This document shows, one piece after another, positions 14,590 through 23,435 of a stretch of DNA of 54,542 bases (positions are counted from its first letter, which is position 1; every line of letters begins with the position of its first letter). Source of the DNA: Acetobacterium woodii (lineage in GTDB: Bacteria; Bacillota; Clostridia; Eubacteriales; Eubacteriaceae). The notes under the pieces are model-generated. The model had not been told where the DNA came from, did no database searches, and was given only the letters and a program-made list of their open reading frames with translations. The stretch spans positions 1 through 54,542 of the forward strand of contig JACQZP010000018.1 in the NCBI GenBank assembly GCA_016213825.1. The letters are read 5' to 3'. The translations under genes and the position numbers were made by a program.

Positions 14590-14949
14590 ATGAAACTTGG
14601 AAGCATAGGGAAAGAACGGGATGAACAATCACTGGGAAATCTATTTGAAATTGAATTTGACAAGGTTATTGAAAACATCATGGATAAGCGAACCTATCCG
14701 GAGGACAAACGAAAAGTACAGATAAACATTATCTTCATCCCTGGGCAGGATCGGGAAAGAGTCAGAATAGCTTATGACATTAAAACAACGCTGGCGCCGA
14801 TTATGGGAGGGAATACTGAGTTTGACATCTTTGAGGATGGAGAGGAACTGATCATCAGGCCGACCGTATCTAGCAGCAGGCTAAAAGGCCAGGTTGATTA
14901 CCGTGATGTGTTGCCAGACGATGACGGCGTTTATCCGGAGGAGGAATAG
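14590..14949 (+). CDS. Phage replication terminator-like protein
   Basis: A 119-residue protein with the pattern LGNLFEIEFDKVIENIMD ... KRKVQINIIF ... VRIAYDIKTTLAP, which I recognise from Firmicute phage proteins usually annotated as replication terminator protein. The first half is helical and the second beta-rich, ending in an acidic tail. GGAGAGGATGAA provides the ribosome site. The annotated name is by tradition; a fork-arrest role has not been demonstrated for phage members as far as I know. Confidence 0.72.
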   Translation: MKLGSIGKERDEQSLGNLFEIEFDKVIENIMDKRTYPEDKRKVQINIIFIPGQDRERVRIAYDIKTTLAPIMGGNTEFDIFEDGEELIIRPTVSSSRLKGQVDYRDVLPDDDGVYPEEE

Positions 14950-14952
14950 AAC

Positions 14953-15501
14953 ATGGATACATTAACATTATTGATAGTTCTAATGGCAGTTGTCACATTG
15001 TTATGGATCGTTGCATCATATGCGGAGATTCAAAAACTAAAAATTACCGTGTATGGTGATGGAAATAAAAATGAAGTTATCCAGCATATGGGAGAAGTTG
15101 AAACGGCGTTAAGTAGAATTGGTGAAGCATTCATAAATGTAGGGCATGCATGGGAGGTTACATTTGCCGGCCGGATACAAAAGCTTGATAAAAACAAGAT
15201 ATATTATTTGGCTCACCCGTGCACAACTGGGGGGAAAAGCATAAAAGAGAATAAACTCAGAGAAGAATCTTTATACCAAAGAATTATTAACGAGAATCCT
15301 GACATCGGAATAATTAGACCTTTGAAGATTATACCGATTGATATGCCGCATGAAGAAGCAATGCAAAAATGCTGGCGGTTAATGGATCCGGCCGAAGCAA
15401 TCATATTGCCATTGGGATGGCAAGAGAGTAGTGGTTGTAAAAAAGAACATGATAAAGCAAAAGTAGCAGGAATGGAAATAATATATTTAAGCACGAATTA
15501 G
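14953..15501 (+). CDS. Membrane-anchored DUF4406 protein
   Basis: A 182-residue protein with an N-terminal membrane helix (LTLLIVLMAVVTLLWIVAS), a linker of about 50 residues, and a C-terminal DUF4406 domain from about 80. There IYYLAHPC is the first strand and loop, and LPLGWQESSGCKKEHDKAK the second conserved block. DUF4406 belongs to the nucleoside 2-deoxyribosyltransferase-like fold, which acts on N-glycosidic bonds. Most phage DUF4406 proteins are soluble; this one is tethered. Substrate unknown. GGAGGAA precedes the ATG. Confidence 0.78.
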   Translation: MDTLTLLIVLMAVVTLLWIVASYAEIQKLKITVYGDGNKNEVIQHMGEVETALSRIGEAFINVGHAWEVTFAGRIQKLDKNKIYYLAHPCTTGGKSIKENKLREESLYQRIINENPDIGIIRPLKIIPIDMPHEEAMQKCWRLMDPAEAIILPLGWQESSGCKKEHDKAKVAGMEIIYLSTN

Positions 15502-15509
15502 GGGGAACC

Positions 15510-16070
15510 ATGAACGACGAAAGATTAATGGCAATCATAAAAACAACAGCAGAAGAAGCGGCCGAGACTTCATCCACAAAGACATTGTTAAAGTTTCAAA
15601 AAGGAAATCTCATGAAAGATACTAAACGATCAACCTTTAAGAAAACAGAATCGCTCCTTTATAATTATCCGAAGTTTAAGCAGATTATAAAGGAGCGGGA
15701 AGAGGTTCTATCCTGTGAGTCCAGCTTCTTTCCAAAAGGCAAGAGTGCTGACATTGTCCGCTATTCTAAGCAGCCCCAAGGGGTAAAGGATATTGAGGAG
15801 ATTATAAAGGAGAAGCATGACGCATATGAGCTGTCACTGGAAAGAACCAAGCGATCAGTAAAACTAATTGATGATGCATTGGGTAAGATCAATGATGATC
15901 CTTATTATGAAATCATCCCGGCAAAGTATTTTGAGATCAAAACCCATGAGCAGATTGCTGAGATGTATGGTAAGGATATATCAACCATCACCAGGAATAA
16001 AAGCCGATTGGTGAATGAGTTAAAGATTATTCTATTCAGTGATGAAGCCATCACCGAACTGTTTACCTGA
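15510..16070 (+). CDS. ArpU-like late transcription regulator
   Basis: A 186-residue protein whose C-terminal region (THEQIAEMYGKDISTITRNK, then SRLVNELKIILF) is a sigma region-4-like helix-turn-helix of the ArpU/RinA type. Position before the packaging genes fits an activator of late transcription. The N-terminal half is basic and helical. The 173-bp gap after it carries an inverted repeat (16084-16115) that may be its target. GGGGG serves as ribosome site. Confidence 0.8.
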   Translation: MNDERLMAIIKTTAEEAAETSSTKTLLKFQKGNLMKDTKRSTFKKTESLLYNYPKFKQIIKEREEVLSCESSFFPKGKSADIVRYSKQPQGVKDIEEIIKEKHDAYELSLERTKRSVKLIDDALGKINDDPYYEIIPAKYFEIKTHEQIAEMYGKDISTITRNKSRLVNELKIILFSDEAITELFT

Positions 16071-16243
16071 GCACTTGACAAATACACAATGAGCGCACAA
16101 TTGATGCCATTGTGTGATCATAATATAAGAGATATACTATTACCGTGCAATAACTTCAATGAGTCACCTCCTTTCAAAGAGAACCAGGTAGAAGAAGAGC
16201 AGCGGGTAACCGTTGCTTTTTCTTTTATAGAATGGAATAGGAT
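16071..16243 (+). promoter_or_regulatory. Candidate late control region
   Basis: In the 173-bp gap after the ArpU-like gene, ACACAATG (16084-16091) and CATTGTGT (16108-16115) form an 8-bp inverted repeat with a 16-bp spacer. Just downstream lies the AT-rich CATAATATAAG, which could hold a -10 element without a good -35, as activator-dependent promoters do. No ORF with a ribosome site fits the gap. Confidence 0.45.
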
Positions 16244-16720
16244 ATGCCAATTAAGAAATACTGCAGCTATACCGGATGCCGGGTGCTGCTGGATGAAGAT
16301 GTGAGATACTGTGACAAACACCAGAAGCAGACCAGAGATCATAAAGCTTCACGTGATCGTGAGTACAAGCGGAACAGGAATGATCATAAAGAGCAGGACT
16401 TCTATCATGGGCAAGCGTGGGTGAACACCAGGGATGGTGCCATGTCCTATTACTTTGGCATTGATATCTTTGAATACTATACGACCGGTATGATCGTTGA
16501 AGCGACTACGGTGCATCATATCGTGCCAATCAAAGAGGACTGGTCAAAAAGATATGATTCAAACAATCTTATTCCTTTAACAGAAAAGAGCCATCAATAT
16601 ATTCACAATGAATATGGCAAGGGCAATAAAAAACAAATGCAGGACATTTTATTTGAAATGAAAATTAAATTTTTCATGGACTACAGGGTGGGGGTACAAA
16701 AAACTTTTGAAACCCTCTGA
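16244..16720 (+). CDS. HNH endonuclease
   Basis: A 158-residue HNH nuclease. An N-terminal Cys/His cluster (CSYTGC, then YCDKH) probably binds zinc. The HNH core is VHHIVPIKE, SNNLIPLTEK and SHQYIH, giving the catalytic histidine, central Asn and final His. In HK97-type phages the HNH protein next to TerS helps the terminase cut at cos. It stands directly before the P27-type small terminase, as usual. Confidence 0.93.
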   Translation: MPIKKYCSYTGCRVLLDEDVRYCDKHQKQTRDHKASRDREYKRNRNDHKEQDFYHGQAWVNTRDGAMSYYFGIDIFEYYTTGMIVEATTVHHIVPIKEDWSKRYDSNNLIPLTEKSHQYIHNEYGKGNKKQMQDILFEMKIKFFMDYRVGVQKTFETL

Positions 16721-16783
16721 CGGTCGCGTATACAAACTCGGGAGGAACGAAAATGTAAAATTTTAGGGTAGGGGGGGGTCTGC
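16721..16783. other. Candidate cos region
   Basis: This 63-bp gap between the HNH and small terminase genes has a GC-rich palindrome-like start (CGGTCGCGTATAC), an AT stretch (AAAATTTTAGGG) and a run of eight G (16771-16778). In P27/TerL phages of Firmicutes, cohesive ends commonly map to this interval. The cut site itself cannot be read off. Confidence 0.4.
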
Positions 16784-17167
16784 GTGAAGAAAACTGCTCC
16801 AAGTTGGATGAACGATCAGGCCAAAAAAGAATGGCGCAGAGTTTTAAAATTAATTATTGAAGAAGAAAAAGAGCTCGAAGAAAAAGATTTTAAGACCCTG
16901 GAAACCTATTGCGTGAATTATGCGAAATGGCTTAAGTGTGAGGAAATCTTAGATTCTGAAGGTCTAACATTCGAAACACCAAACGGGTATATTCAGCAGC
17001 GCCCGGAAGTAGCGATCGGGAACAAAGCCCAGGAACGGCTTTTGGCCACCGCTAAAGAATTAGGCCTGACACCGGCTTCAAGATCTCGTATGAATCGTCA
17101 TAAAATCTATGAAAAAACAGAAGAGTTTGATGAAGAGCTCGAAGAAATGATTAGCGATGGCACTTAA
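16784..17167 (+). CDS. terS: Terminase small subunit, P27 family
   Basis: A 127-residue DNA-recognition subunit that brings the large terminase to the packaging start. The pattern APSWMNDQAKKEWRRV near the N-terminus, LETYCVNYAKW, and TAKELGLTPASRSRM at the C-terminal end is diagnostic of P27. GTG start, with a G-rich stretch upstream as ribosome site. It overlaps the large subunit gene by 11 nt. Confidence 0.93.
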   Translation: MKKTAPSWMNDQAKKEWRRVLKLIIEEEKELEEKDFKTLETYCVNYAKWLKCEEILDSEGLTFETPNGYIQQRPEVAIGNKAQERLLATAKELGLTPASRSRMNRHKIYEKTEEFDEELEEMISDGT

Positions 17168-18782
17168 GAAATGGGTTATCGAAAAAATAAAAGAGCTCAA
17201 ACTGAAATGGAACAGTGACGATTATTACTTTGACGAGGATGAAGCAGAGAACATTTGGCGATTCATCGGTAAACTGAAAAATGACAAAGGGATCACATCA
17301 CGGTTTGAAATAATTGGGTTTCAATTTGAGATCATCACAGAAATTCTCTGTGTAAAAGACCGGGAAAACAACAGAAGAAAACACCGGGAAGTCCATATAA
17401 ACATGGCCAGGAAAAACGGGAAGTCCTTTATCATTGCCATCATCATTACTTATTTATTCTTTTGTCAACCTAAAATTAGGGGGGCTATTTTTATATTGAC
17501 AGCTAATGATGTTAAACAGGCCGGTGAGTTGTTTGATACGGTTTGCTATTTCATTAAGACGAATCGAACCCTGAAAAAATACTGTCGTTTTGTAGAATCA
17601 AAAAGACTGGTGATCCGTAAAGATAACCGCAACAAATTGATGGTACTTTCCAGTGATGCCACCGGAGCAGATTCCTATTCTGATTATGTGGCATGCCTGG
17701 ATGAAATACATGAGAGTAAGAATGACCGGATGTATGGGAAGCTGGGAACCGGCCAGGGTGCCTGGGATGATCCGTTGCTTATCACCATCACCACGGCCAG
17801 CTCCGGAGAGGATGAAACAAACTTGGAACAACAGCTTTACACCAGATGTAAAAAGATTGAGATTGAAAATGATGAAGATCCGACTTTTTATTATAAGATT
17901 TATGAAGCAGATAAGGGCTGTGACTTAGAGGATCAGCAGCAATGGGAAAAAGCTAACCCGGGGATTGATATCTTCAGGAGCCGGAAAGATATTGAAGTAA
18001 TGGCCCGAAAAGCAAAGCAGATGCCATTGCAGGAAAATATGTTCCGGAGGATGTTCTTAAATCAGCATGTCGTTTTGGATGGCGAAAAGGGAGCCATTAA
18101 TATGGATCTCTGGGATCTGTGTACAAAAGATATCTCCTACGACGCATTAAAAGGCCTGCCATGCTGGAATGGCTTGGATTTATCATCATCCAGAGATATT
18201 ACAGCCTTTATTCAGGTGTTCTATGATGAACTGATGGATAAGTTTATTATCTGGCCACACCTGTTTACACCAAAAGATACCGTGATCAAGCGGGAAGAAG
18301 AGGATAAAAATCCTTATTCAAAGTGGATTAAAGATGGCGAACTAATAGCCTTAGCTGGAAAATACATAAATTTTGAATTACTCCTGGATTATGTTTACAC
18401 CCTTGCAGAGGATTTTGAATTTCAGGAGTCCGGGTTTGACCGCTGGGGATCACCAACAATCTTAAACCGGCTGGAAGAAAAATGGGATATCGTGCCCATG
18501 GGCCAGGGCATGCAGACCATGACACCAATCATTAATGATTTTGAATGTTTGCTCATTGATGAACGGATTATCATTGCTGAAAATGAATGTTTCCGGACAA
18601 TGGCCAAAAACTGTGTGGCTGTTTTTGATGATGCCATGAATGTGAAATATTCAAAGCGTAAGAGCCGGTTTAAAATAGATGGCATCATTGGTATGCTCAT
18701 GGGTTTATGTTTGGCCATTGATGCAAATAAGATCAGTCATTATGACATGGTTGGAGCATTGGAACAATTGGAAAGGATGTGA
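17157..18782 (+). CDS. terL: Terminase large subunit
   Basis: A 541-residue packaging motor of the Terminase_1 (HK97/P27-partner) class. Walker A is ARKNGKS (about residues 83-89) and Walker B is ACLDEIHE (about 178-185); the coupling motif TITTASS follows. The C-terminal nuclease domain has NGLDLSSSRDITAF, giving the first acidic residue, and later Asp near GIIGMLMG. It powers DNA translocation into the prohead and cuts concatemers. Full length. Confidence 0.96.
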   Translation: MALKKWVIEKIKELKLKWNSDDYYFDEDEAENIWRFIGKLKNDKGITSRFEIIGFQFEIITEILCVKDRENNRRKHREVHINMARKNGKSFIIAIIITYLFFCQPKIRGAIFILTANDVKQAGELFDTVCYFIKTNRTLKKYCRFVESKRLVIRKDNRNKLMVLSSDATGADSYSDYVACLDEIHESKNDRMYGKLGTGQGAWDDPLLITITTASSGEDETNLEQQLYTRCKKIEIENDEDPTFYYKIYEADKGCDLEDQQQWEKANPGIDIFRSRKDIEVMARKAKQMPLQENMFRRMFLNQHVVLDGEKGAINMDLWDLCTKDISYDALKGLPCWNGLDLSSSRDITAFIQVFYDELMDKFIIWPHLFTPKDTVIKREEEDKNPYSKWIKDGELIALAGKYINFELLLDYVYTLAEDFEFQESGFDRWGSPTILNRLEEKWDIVPMGQGMQTMTPIINDFECLLIDERIIIAENECFRTMAKNCVAVFDDAMNVKYSKRKSRFKIDGIIGMLMGLCLAIDANKISHYDMVGALEQLERM

Positions 18783-18946
18783 TGACGTTAAAAAAATATA
18801 TTATTGCAGAAATACTTGTGATTCTGGCTTGTATCATATTTATTGGTACCACGTTTGTCATTAATACCTATGCAGGTTGTTATCTGCTGGGTGTTTTTTT
18901 GTTGCTGTATGGAATCAGCATAGTAAGGAAGGGAGGGGGTGACTAA
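18782..18946 (+). CDS. Two-helix membrane microprotein
   Basis: A 54-residue hydrophobic protein between terL and portal, with membrane segments AEILVILACIIFIGTTFVI and LLGVFLLLYGISIV. The start shares one base with the terL stop (TGATG). A small membrane ORF is often found at this position in siphovirus packaging modules; its role is unknown. Confidence 0.6.
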   Translation: MTLKKYIIAEILVILACIIFIGTTFVINTYAGCYLLGVFLLLYGISIVRKGGGD

Positions 18947-18948
18947 AT

Positions 18949-20184
18949 GTGATCAGTAAATTCTTTGAAAAACGAGAAGAAACGGCGACGGTACCAAGCT
19001 ATTCAGATATCGAACTGGCCATGCTTAAAGCTTTTGGGATTGATGCGGAGGGCTATGTCAGTGAGGGCGCTTTAAAAGAAGCAACCTATTTCACCTGTAT
19101 TAAAATTATGAGTGAATCCATTGCAAAGATCCCGTGCTATTTAGTCCAGGAAACCGAAAACGGAAATCTGCGATTAAAAAATGAGAGTCTTTATGAAAAG
19201 CTGGTCCTGCGACCAAACCCATATATGACGGCAATCGATTTTTGGAAAGCATTGGAAGTTAACCGGCATCATCTGGGAAATGGCTGTGCTTACATTGAAA
19301 AAGACGCCAAAGGAAATGTTTTAAACCTATGGCCAATTGAACTGCATCGGCTGATTATTGACGATGCTGGATTAATCAGTTCAAAGTTGAAGAACCGGAT
19401 CCTGGTGGAATATACCCAAACAGGGAATTCAAAGATTGAGTGTTGCTTCTATGATGAGATTATTCATTTAAAATCATTTTCGAGTAATGGCATAAACAGT
19501 AAAGCGAATCGGGTCATGATGTCCAGCACCATTGACACCGGAATTAAGAGTCAGAAATATCTAAATGATCTCTATAATAACGGGTTAACTAACAAGGCAG
19601 TTGTGCAATTAACATCGGACACACGAAAAGAACTGGATCTGAAAAATATCCAGGCGAAATTCGACCGGCTTTATTCAAACAACGGCCGTATTTTCACGGT
19701 GCCGGCCGGGTACAATGTCAGCACATTAAATCTATCTTTAGCCGATGCCCAATTTGAACAGATCCGGCGGATGTCAATCAGTCAGATTGCTTCCAGCTTT
19801 GGGATCAAGATGTTTCAGTTAAATGACCTGAAGGATACCAATAATAATAGTTTAGAGCAGCAGCAGTTATCTTTTTTAGTGGATACACTGCTTATTTTAT
19901 TTGAATCCATTGAACAGGAGATTGACTGGAAGCTGTTAAGGCCGGATCAACGGCAAAAGGGAATGAAATGCCGATTCAATACCAGTGTCATGCTGCGAAC
20001 AACCGCCCAGGTGCAGGCGGATATTCTGACAAAATATGTGACATCAGGAATTTACACACCAAATGAAGCCCGATTAATGACCCAGCAAATGGCAAAAGAG
20101 GGAGCGGATGAGTTAGTGGTTAATTCAGGTGTCATGAAATTAAAAGACCTTGGAAAGAATGATGGGAAGGAGGTTAAAAAGTGA
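18949..20184 (+). CDS. Portal protein, HK97 family
   Basis: A 411-residue portal subunit; twelve copies should form the channel for DNA entry. Recognised by ACIKIMSESIAKIPCYL-type strands (here FTCIKIMSESIAKIPCYLV), NGCAYIEKD, and the tail GVMKLKDLGK. GTG at 18949 follows GGAGGGGGTG. It overlaps the protease gene by 4 nt (GTGA), a standard portal-protease-capsid order. Confidence 0.95.
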   Translation: MISKFFEKREETATVPSYSDIELAMLKAFGIDAEGYVSEGALKEATYFTCIKIMSESIAKIPCYLVQETENGNLRLKNESLYEKLVLRPNPYMTAIDFWKALEVNRHHLGNGCAYIEKDAKGNVLNLWPIELHRLIIDDAGLISSKLKNRILVEYTQTGNSKIECCFYDEIIHLKSFSSNGINSKANRVMMSSTIDTGIKSQKYLNDLYNNGLTNKAVVQLTSDTRKELDLKNIQAKFDRLYSNNGRIFTVPAGYNVSTLNLSLADAQFEQIRRMSISQIASSFGIKMFQLNDLKDTNNNSLEQQQLSFLVDTLLILFESIEQEIDWKLLRPDQRQKGMKCRFNTSVMLRTTAQVQADILTKYVTSGIYTPNEARLMTQQMAKEGADELVVNSGVMKLKDLGKNDGKEVKK

Positions 20185-20819
20185 CAAGAAAAAGAAGCGA
20201 TGGACCAGTGAAAGAAATAAGAAATACCAATGGAATTGAGATCCGAGCCAAAACAGAGGAAGAGGACAGAAAAACCATTGGCGGTTACGCCCTCCGTTAC
20301 AACTCACCAACAAAAATTATTGATTGGTGGGGTGATGAATTTCTGGAAGAATTTGCCCAGGGAGCTTTTGACGAATCAATCCAGTCAAGAGTTGTCAAAG
20401 CATTATGGAATCACCAGACATCATGCCCATTAGGATCTACCCGGAGCCAGACCCTCCGCTTTAACAAAGATCCGGAAGGCCTGAATTATGATGTGGATTT
20501 GCCGGGCAACACCTGGGGAAATGATGCCTATGAAAGTGTTCAACGGGGTGATGTGGATGGATCCAGCTTTGGATTCATAACCAAAGAGGAAAAGTGGAGC
20601 GTCATTGATTATGAAGGCAGGAAGATTGACAAACGAACCATCACCCGGGCAGATCTCATTGAAGTAAGCCCGTGCACCTTCCCGGCCTATGACAGCAGTG
20701 AGATAAACTGCAGAAGTTTTGAAAAAATTAAAGAACAACGGGAAAATCAGAAAACGCCTGAGAGTAATCAGGCATTGGAAATTGAAAAACTGAGAACACA
20801 AATTTTATTAAATATTTAG
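20181..20819 (+). CDS. Prohead protease, HK97 family (S78)
   Basis: A 212-residue serine protease that matures the capsid by removing scaffold-like delta domains. GGYALRYN is the first conserved strand; LWNHQ carries the catalytic His (H78); DGSSFGF carries the nucleophile (S128 or S129); LIEVSPCTFPAY is the last conserved strand. GTG start with AAGGAGG upstream. Typical length. Confidence 0.94.
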   Translation: MTRKRSDGPVKEIRNTNGIEIRAKTEEEDRKTIGGYALRYNSPTKIIDWWGDEFLEEFAQGAFDESIQSRVVKALWNHQTSCPLGSTRSQTLRFNKDPEGLNYDVDLPGNTWGNDAYESVQRGDVDGSSFGFITKEEKWSVIDYEGRKIDKRTITRADLIEVSPCTFPAYDSSEINCRSFEKIKEQRENQKTPESNQALEIEKLRTQILLNI

Positions 20820-20828
20820 GAGAGTAGA

Positions 20829-21959
20829 ATGAAAGACAAATTATTGGCATTATTGAACGCAAAAAACGCTGAAAAAACCGCATTGGCACAAAGAGCGGAT
20901 GGTGTTGACAGTGCAGAGGAATTAAGAAACATCAATGCTCAGATTAGAGGAATCTCTAACGAAATTGAAACCATCAATGAACTGATTAAGATTGCAGATG
21001 AATCAGAGAAACGGGAAAAAGAACGGGAAAAGCTGGTGCTGGTTGCACAGAACAGAGAGACCGGCGCTTCCAGTGAAGAATACCGTGCTATCGCAAAAGT
21101 AATTCTGAAAAGAGATGTTACCCCAGAAGAAAGAGCATTAGTCACGGTGGCCGATAATGGCGCCATTCTTCCGGAAGAATTTGTTAACCAGCTGCAGTTA
21201 TTGAGAAAAGGGTTCCCATCCCTTAAAAAATATTGCCATGTTATTCCTATTACCGGGAAAACTGGGAAAATGCCTTTTGCGACGATCGGCACGAATAAAC
21301 TATCTAAACTGGTATCGGGTTCGGCAATTCCTGAAGGATCAAAGGTAACAGAAGATATTAATTACTCCATCGATGATTATGGGAAGATCATTCCAGTCGA
21401 AAATAGCTTAACGGATGATGAAGTAGTAGGATTAATTCAAAATGTCATTACCCCTGAATTTGCTGAAGCATCTGTTTTAACAGAGAATGATGAAATACTG
21501 GCCATCATTGCAGCCAATGCTGATGCGGTAACCGGAGCCACCAGTTATGAAGATGTGGAAGCTGCCATGAACGGGGTGCTGCCATCACTAAGATCAGGAT
21601 TAGTGACCATTACCAATCTATCCGGATACGTGTATTTAAAAGGTCTGAAAGATGGGGAATTAAGACCGCTGAACGTGATCACAACCCTGCCAGACGGGAC
21701 AGATGTATTCAATGGAAGACCGCTCATCGTCATGGATGATGCCGATGTGGCACCAACAACACCAGGTGATATGATTTTCTATGTCACAAACCTGTGGGCA
21801 TTGGTTAAATTCTTCGACCGTAAAGGGTATGAAATTGGATCATCCAAAGAAGTGTTGTTTAATTACAACCAGACAGCAATCCGGGTATTAGAGCGATTTG
21901 ATGTTCAAAAACTGGATGACCGGGCTTGTAAGAAAATTGAATTCACGAAACCAGCCTAA
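20829..21959 (+). CDS. Major capsid protein, HK97 fold
   Basis: A 376-residue shell protein. Residues 1-75 form a coiled-coil delta domain (ELRNINAQIRGISNEIETIN) expected to be cut away by the preceding protease. From about 100 the HK97 fold follows, with a long spine helix and ILPEEFVNQLQLLRKGFPSL, and the C-terminal FDVQKLDDRACKKI strand. AGGAGAG precedes the ATG. Lysine and asparagine needed for HK97 cross-linking cannot be judged here. Confidence 0.95.
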   Translation: MKDKLLALLNAKNAEKTALAQRADGVDSAEELRNINAQIRGISNEIETINELIKIADESEKREKEREKLVLVAQNRETGASSEEYRAIAKVILKRDVTPEERALVTVADNGAILPEEFVNQLQLLRKGFPSLKKYCHVIPITGKTGKMPFATIGTNKLSKLVSGSAIPEGSKVTEDINYSIDDYGKIIPVENSLTDDEVVGLIQNVITPEFAEASVLTENDEILAIIAANADAVTGATSYEDVEAAMNGVLPSLRSGLVTITNLSGYVYLKGLKDGELRPLNVITTLPDGTDVFNGRPLIVMDDADVAPTTPGDMIFYVTNLWALVKFFDRKGYEIGSSKEVLFNYNQTAIRVLERFDVQKLDDRACKKIEFTKPA

Positions 21960-21978
21960 AAGGATGAGGGGATAATGA

Positions 21979-22281
21979 ATGGATTTAGCAAGTGGAAAGA
22001 TAACCCTCCAGGAGGTTAAAGAATATCTCCGGATTGATTATGAGGATGATGATAACTACATCAGTGATCTGATTGATGTATCTGATTTTTACATTGATAA
22101 AGCGGTGGGATCGGCTTATAAAAGCTTACCAGCCTATGAAAAAATAGCGATTCTGGTGCAAAAGAAAATCATCAAAGATATGTATGATGAACGATCCACA
22201 ACGGTGACAGATCGAACCAAACAATCAACCATTGTGACAACCATCTTTGAGAATTTGGAGAGTGCACAATGGGAAACGTAA
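21979..22281 (+). CDS. Head-tail connector, gp6-like
   Basis: A 100-residue helical adaptor of the phage QLRG/gp6 family. The signature LQEVKEYLRIDYEDDDNYIS near the N-terminus is characteristic; YEKIAILVQKKIIKDMYDER forms the long C-terminal helix. It docks beneath the portal ring. It overlaps the next gene by 13 nt. Confidence 0.88.
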   Translation: MDLASGKITLQEVKEYLRIDYEDDDNYISDLIDVSDFYIDKAVGSAYKSLPAYEKIAILVQKKIIKDMYDERSTTVTDRTKQSTIVTTIFENLESAQWET

Positions 22282-22592
22282 AAATTAAGATTATGAAGGA
22301 AAAGGGTGGAGGACGTGTCAACGGGAGACCGGTTGATGCGCCTCCTGATTTATTTCGGGAGTGCTGGGCAGAACCGATTAGTTTAAGAGGTGCTGAACTT
22401 TATAACAGCATCAATGCAAAATTGACGAATACCATTATTTTCAAGGTTCGATATTGTAAAAAAATGGAAGATCTCTGGAATTTCAAAGGCTATCATGTGC
22501 TGTTCAAAGATTGTAAATATCGAATCTATGATATTGACTTTGCCAGAAATGATAAACAGTTTATCGAAATCAGATGTGAGGCGGTGAAATAA
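22269..22592 (+). CDS. Head-closure (head-tail adaptor) protein
   Basis: A 107-residue beta-rich protein of the SPP1 gp16-like head-completion family, identified by order and by the strands ECWAEPISLRGAE, IIFKVRYCK and RIYDIDFARND. It should plug the connector after packaging. It overlaps the next gene by one base (AATG). Confidence 0.82.
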   Translation: MGNVKIKIMKEKGGGRVNGRPVDAPPDLFRECWAEPISLRGAELYNSINAKLTNTIIFKVRYCKKMEDLWNFKGYHVLFKDCKYRIYDIDFARNDKQFIEIRCEAVK

Positions 22593-23104
22593 TGGGATCC
22601 AGCATTTTTATGGATTTTGAAGGATTTGCAGATGTTCAGAAAAAATTATTGGAAGAAACATCAGAAGCTGAATTAAAGAAGCTGAATAAAAAAATCATTC
22701 GAGCCGGTCAGGAACAAGGAGCGGAAATCATTAAACGTAACCTTCCAAAGTCTGTGGATCTGGAAAAATCCGGACCTCAAAGAAGTGGAAAAGTAAGAAA
22801 GACACCAAGCGATCATGCGGTAAACACAATACCAATTGACAATATAAAGTCTTCCAATGGTCAGACATTTGGCTTTATTGGTTGGCGGCCATCGGACAAT
22901 GAAGAAAACTTTTATGCTAAATTCTTTGAAGAGGGCGTTGATGAGCATACGACAACCTATAATTTCAATCGAAAAGTGCCAAAGATAAAAAAGTTGGGGC
23001 TTTTTAATAAGGCGAATAAAGAAGTGGTGTCATTTGTAAATGAAATAGGATTAGTAGAATATCAGAAGAAACTGGAAGAGGTGTTTGGCAGTGATAATCA
23101 GTGA
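22592..23104 (+). CDS. HK97 gp10-like neck protein
   Basis: A 170-residue protein of the HK97-gp10 family: starts with the helix FADVQKKLLEETSEAELKKL, then GAEIIKRNLPKS, NTIPIDNIK, and FGFIGWRPSDNEENFYAKFFEEG, the conserved core. It acts in the neck or tail completion. AGGCGGTGAAATA precedes the ATG. Confidence 0.85.
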   Translation: MGSSIFMDFEGFADVQKKLLEETSEAELKKLNKKIIRAGQEQGAEIIKRNLPKSVDLEKSGPQRSGKVRKTPSDHAVNTIPIDNIKSSNGQTFGFIGWRPSDNEENFYAKFFEEGVDEHTTTYNFNRKVPKIKKLGLFNKANKEVVSFVNEIGLVEYQKKLEEVFGSDNQ

Positions 23105-23435
23105 TGTAGTCTATGAAGCCCTGCAAAGCCTGGAAAACGTCTATCAGAGCACATACCTGAAGGATCTGGACGTAACCTATGTGGTATTCAATGAGGTTGC
23201 GGAGTACCCGGAGTTTTACTCTGATGGATCTGTGGAAGGTACCGGCCATGATCTGGAACTTCATATATTAGGGAAGGTAGAAACCGACGCACACCATTAT
23301 AAGGATGAAATCAAAAGCAAATTGATTTCGGCTGGTTTTGACTGGAAGGGTAATGCCAACGAATTTATTCAGGAAATCGAGTATTTCCACATACAATTAA
23401 ATTTTTATTATTTGGAGGAAAATGAAGAACTATGA
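23091..23435 (+). CDS. Tail terminator-like neck protein
   Basis: A 114-residue protein in the position of the tail completion/terminator gene. It is beta-alpha with VTYVVFNEVAEYPEFYSDG and DLELHILGKVETD strands, like the DUF3168/DUF806 neighbours in other siphophages. GTG at 23091 lies 7 nt after GGAAGAGGTG. The product caps the tail tube where it meets the head. Assignment relies on gene order plus fold impression. Confidence 0.7.
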   Translation: MIISDVVYEALQSLENVYQSTYLKDLDVTYVVFNEVAEYPEFYSDGSVEGTGHDLELHILGKVETDAHHYKDEIKSKLISAGFDWKGNANEFIQEIEYFHIQLNFYYLEENEEL

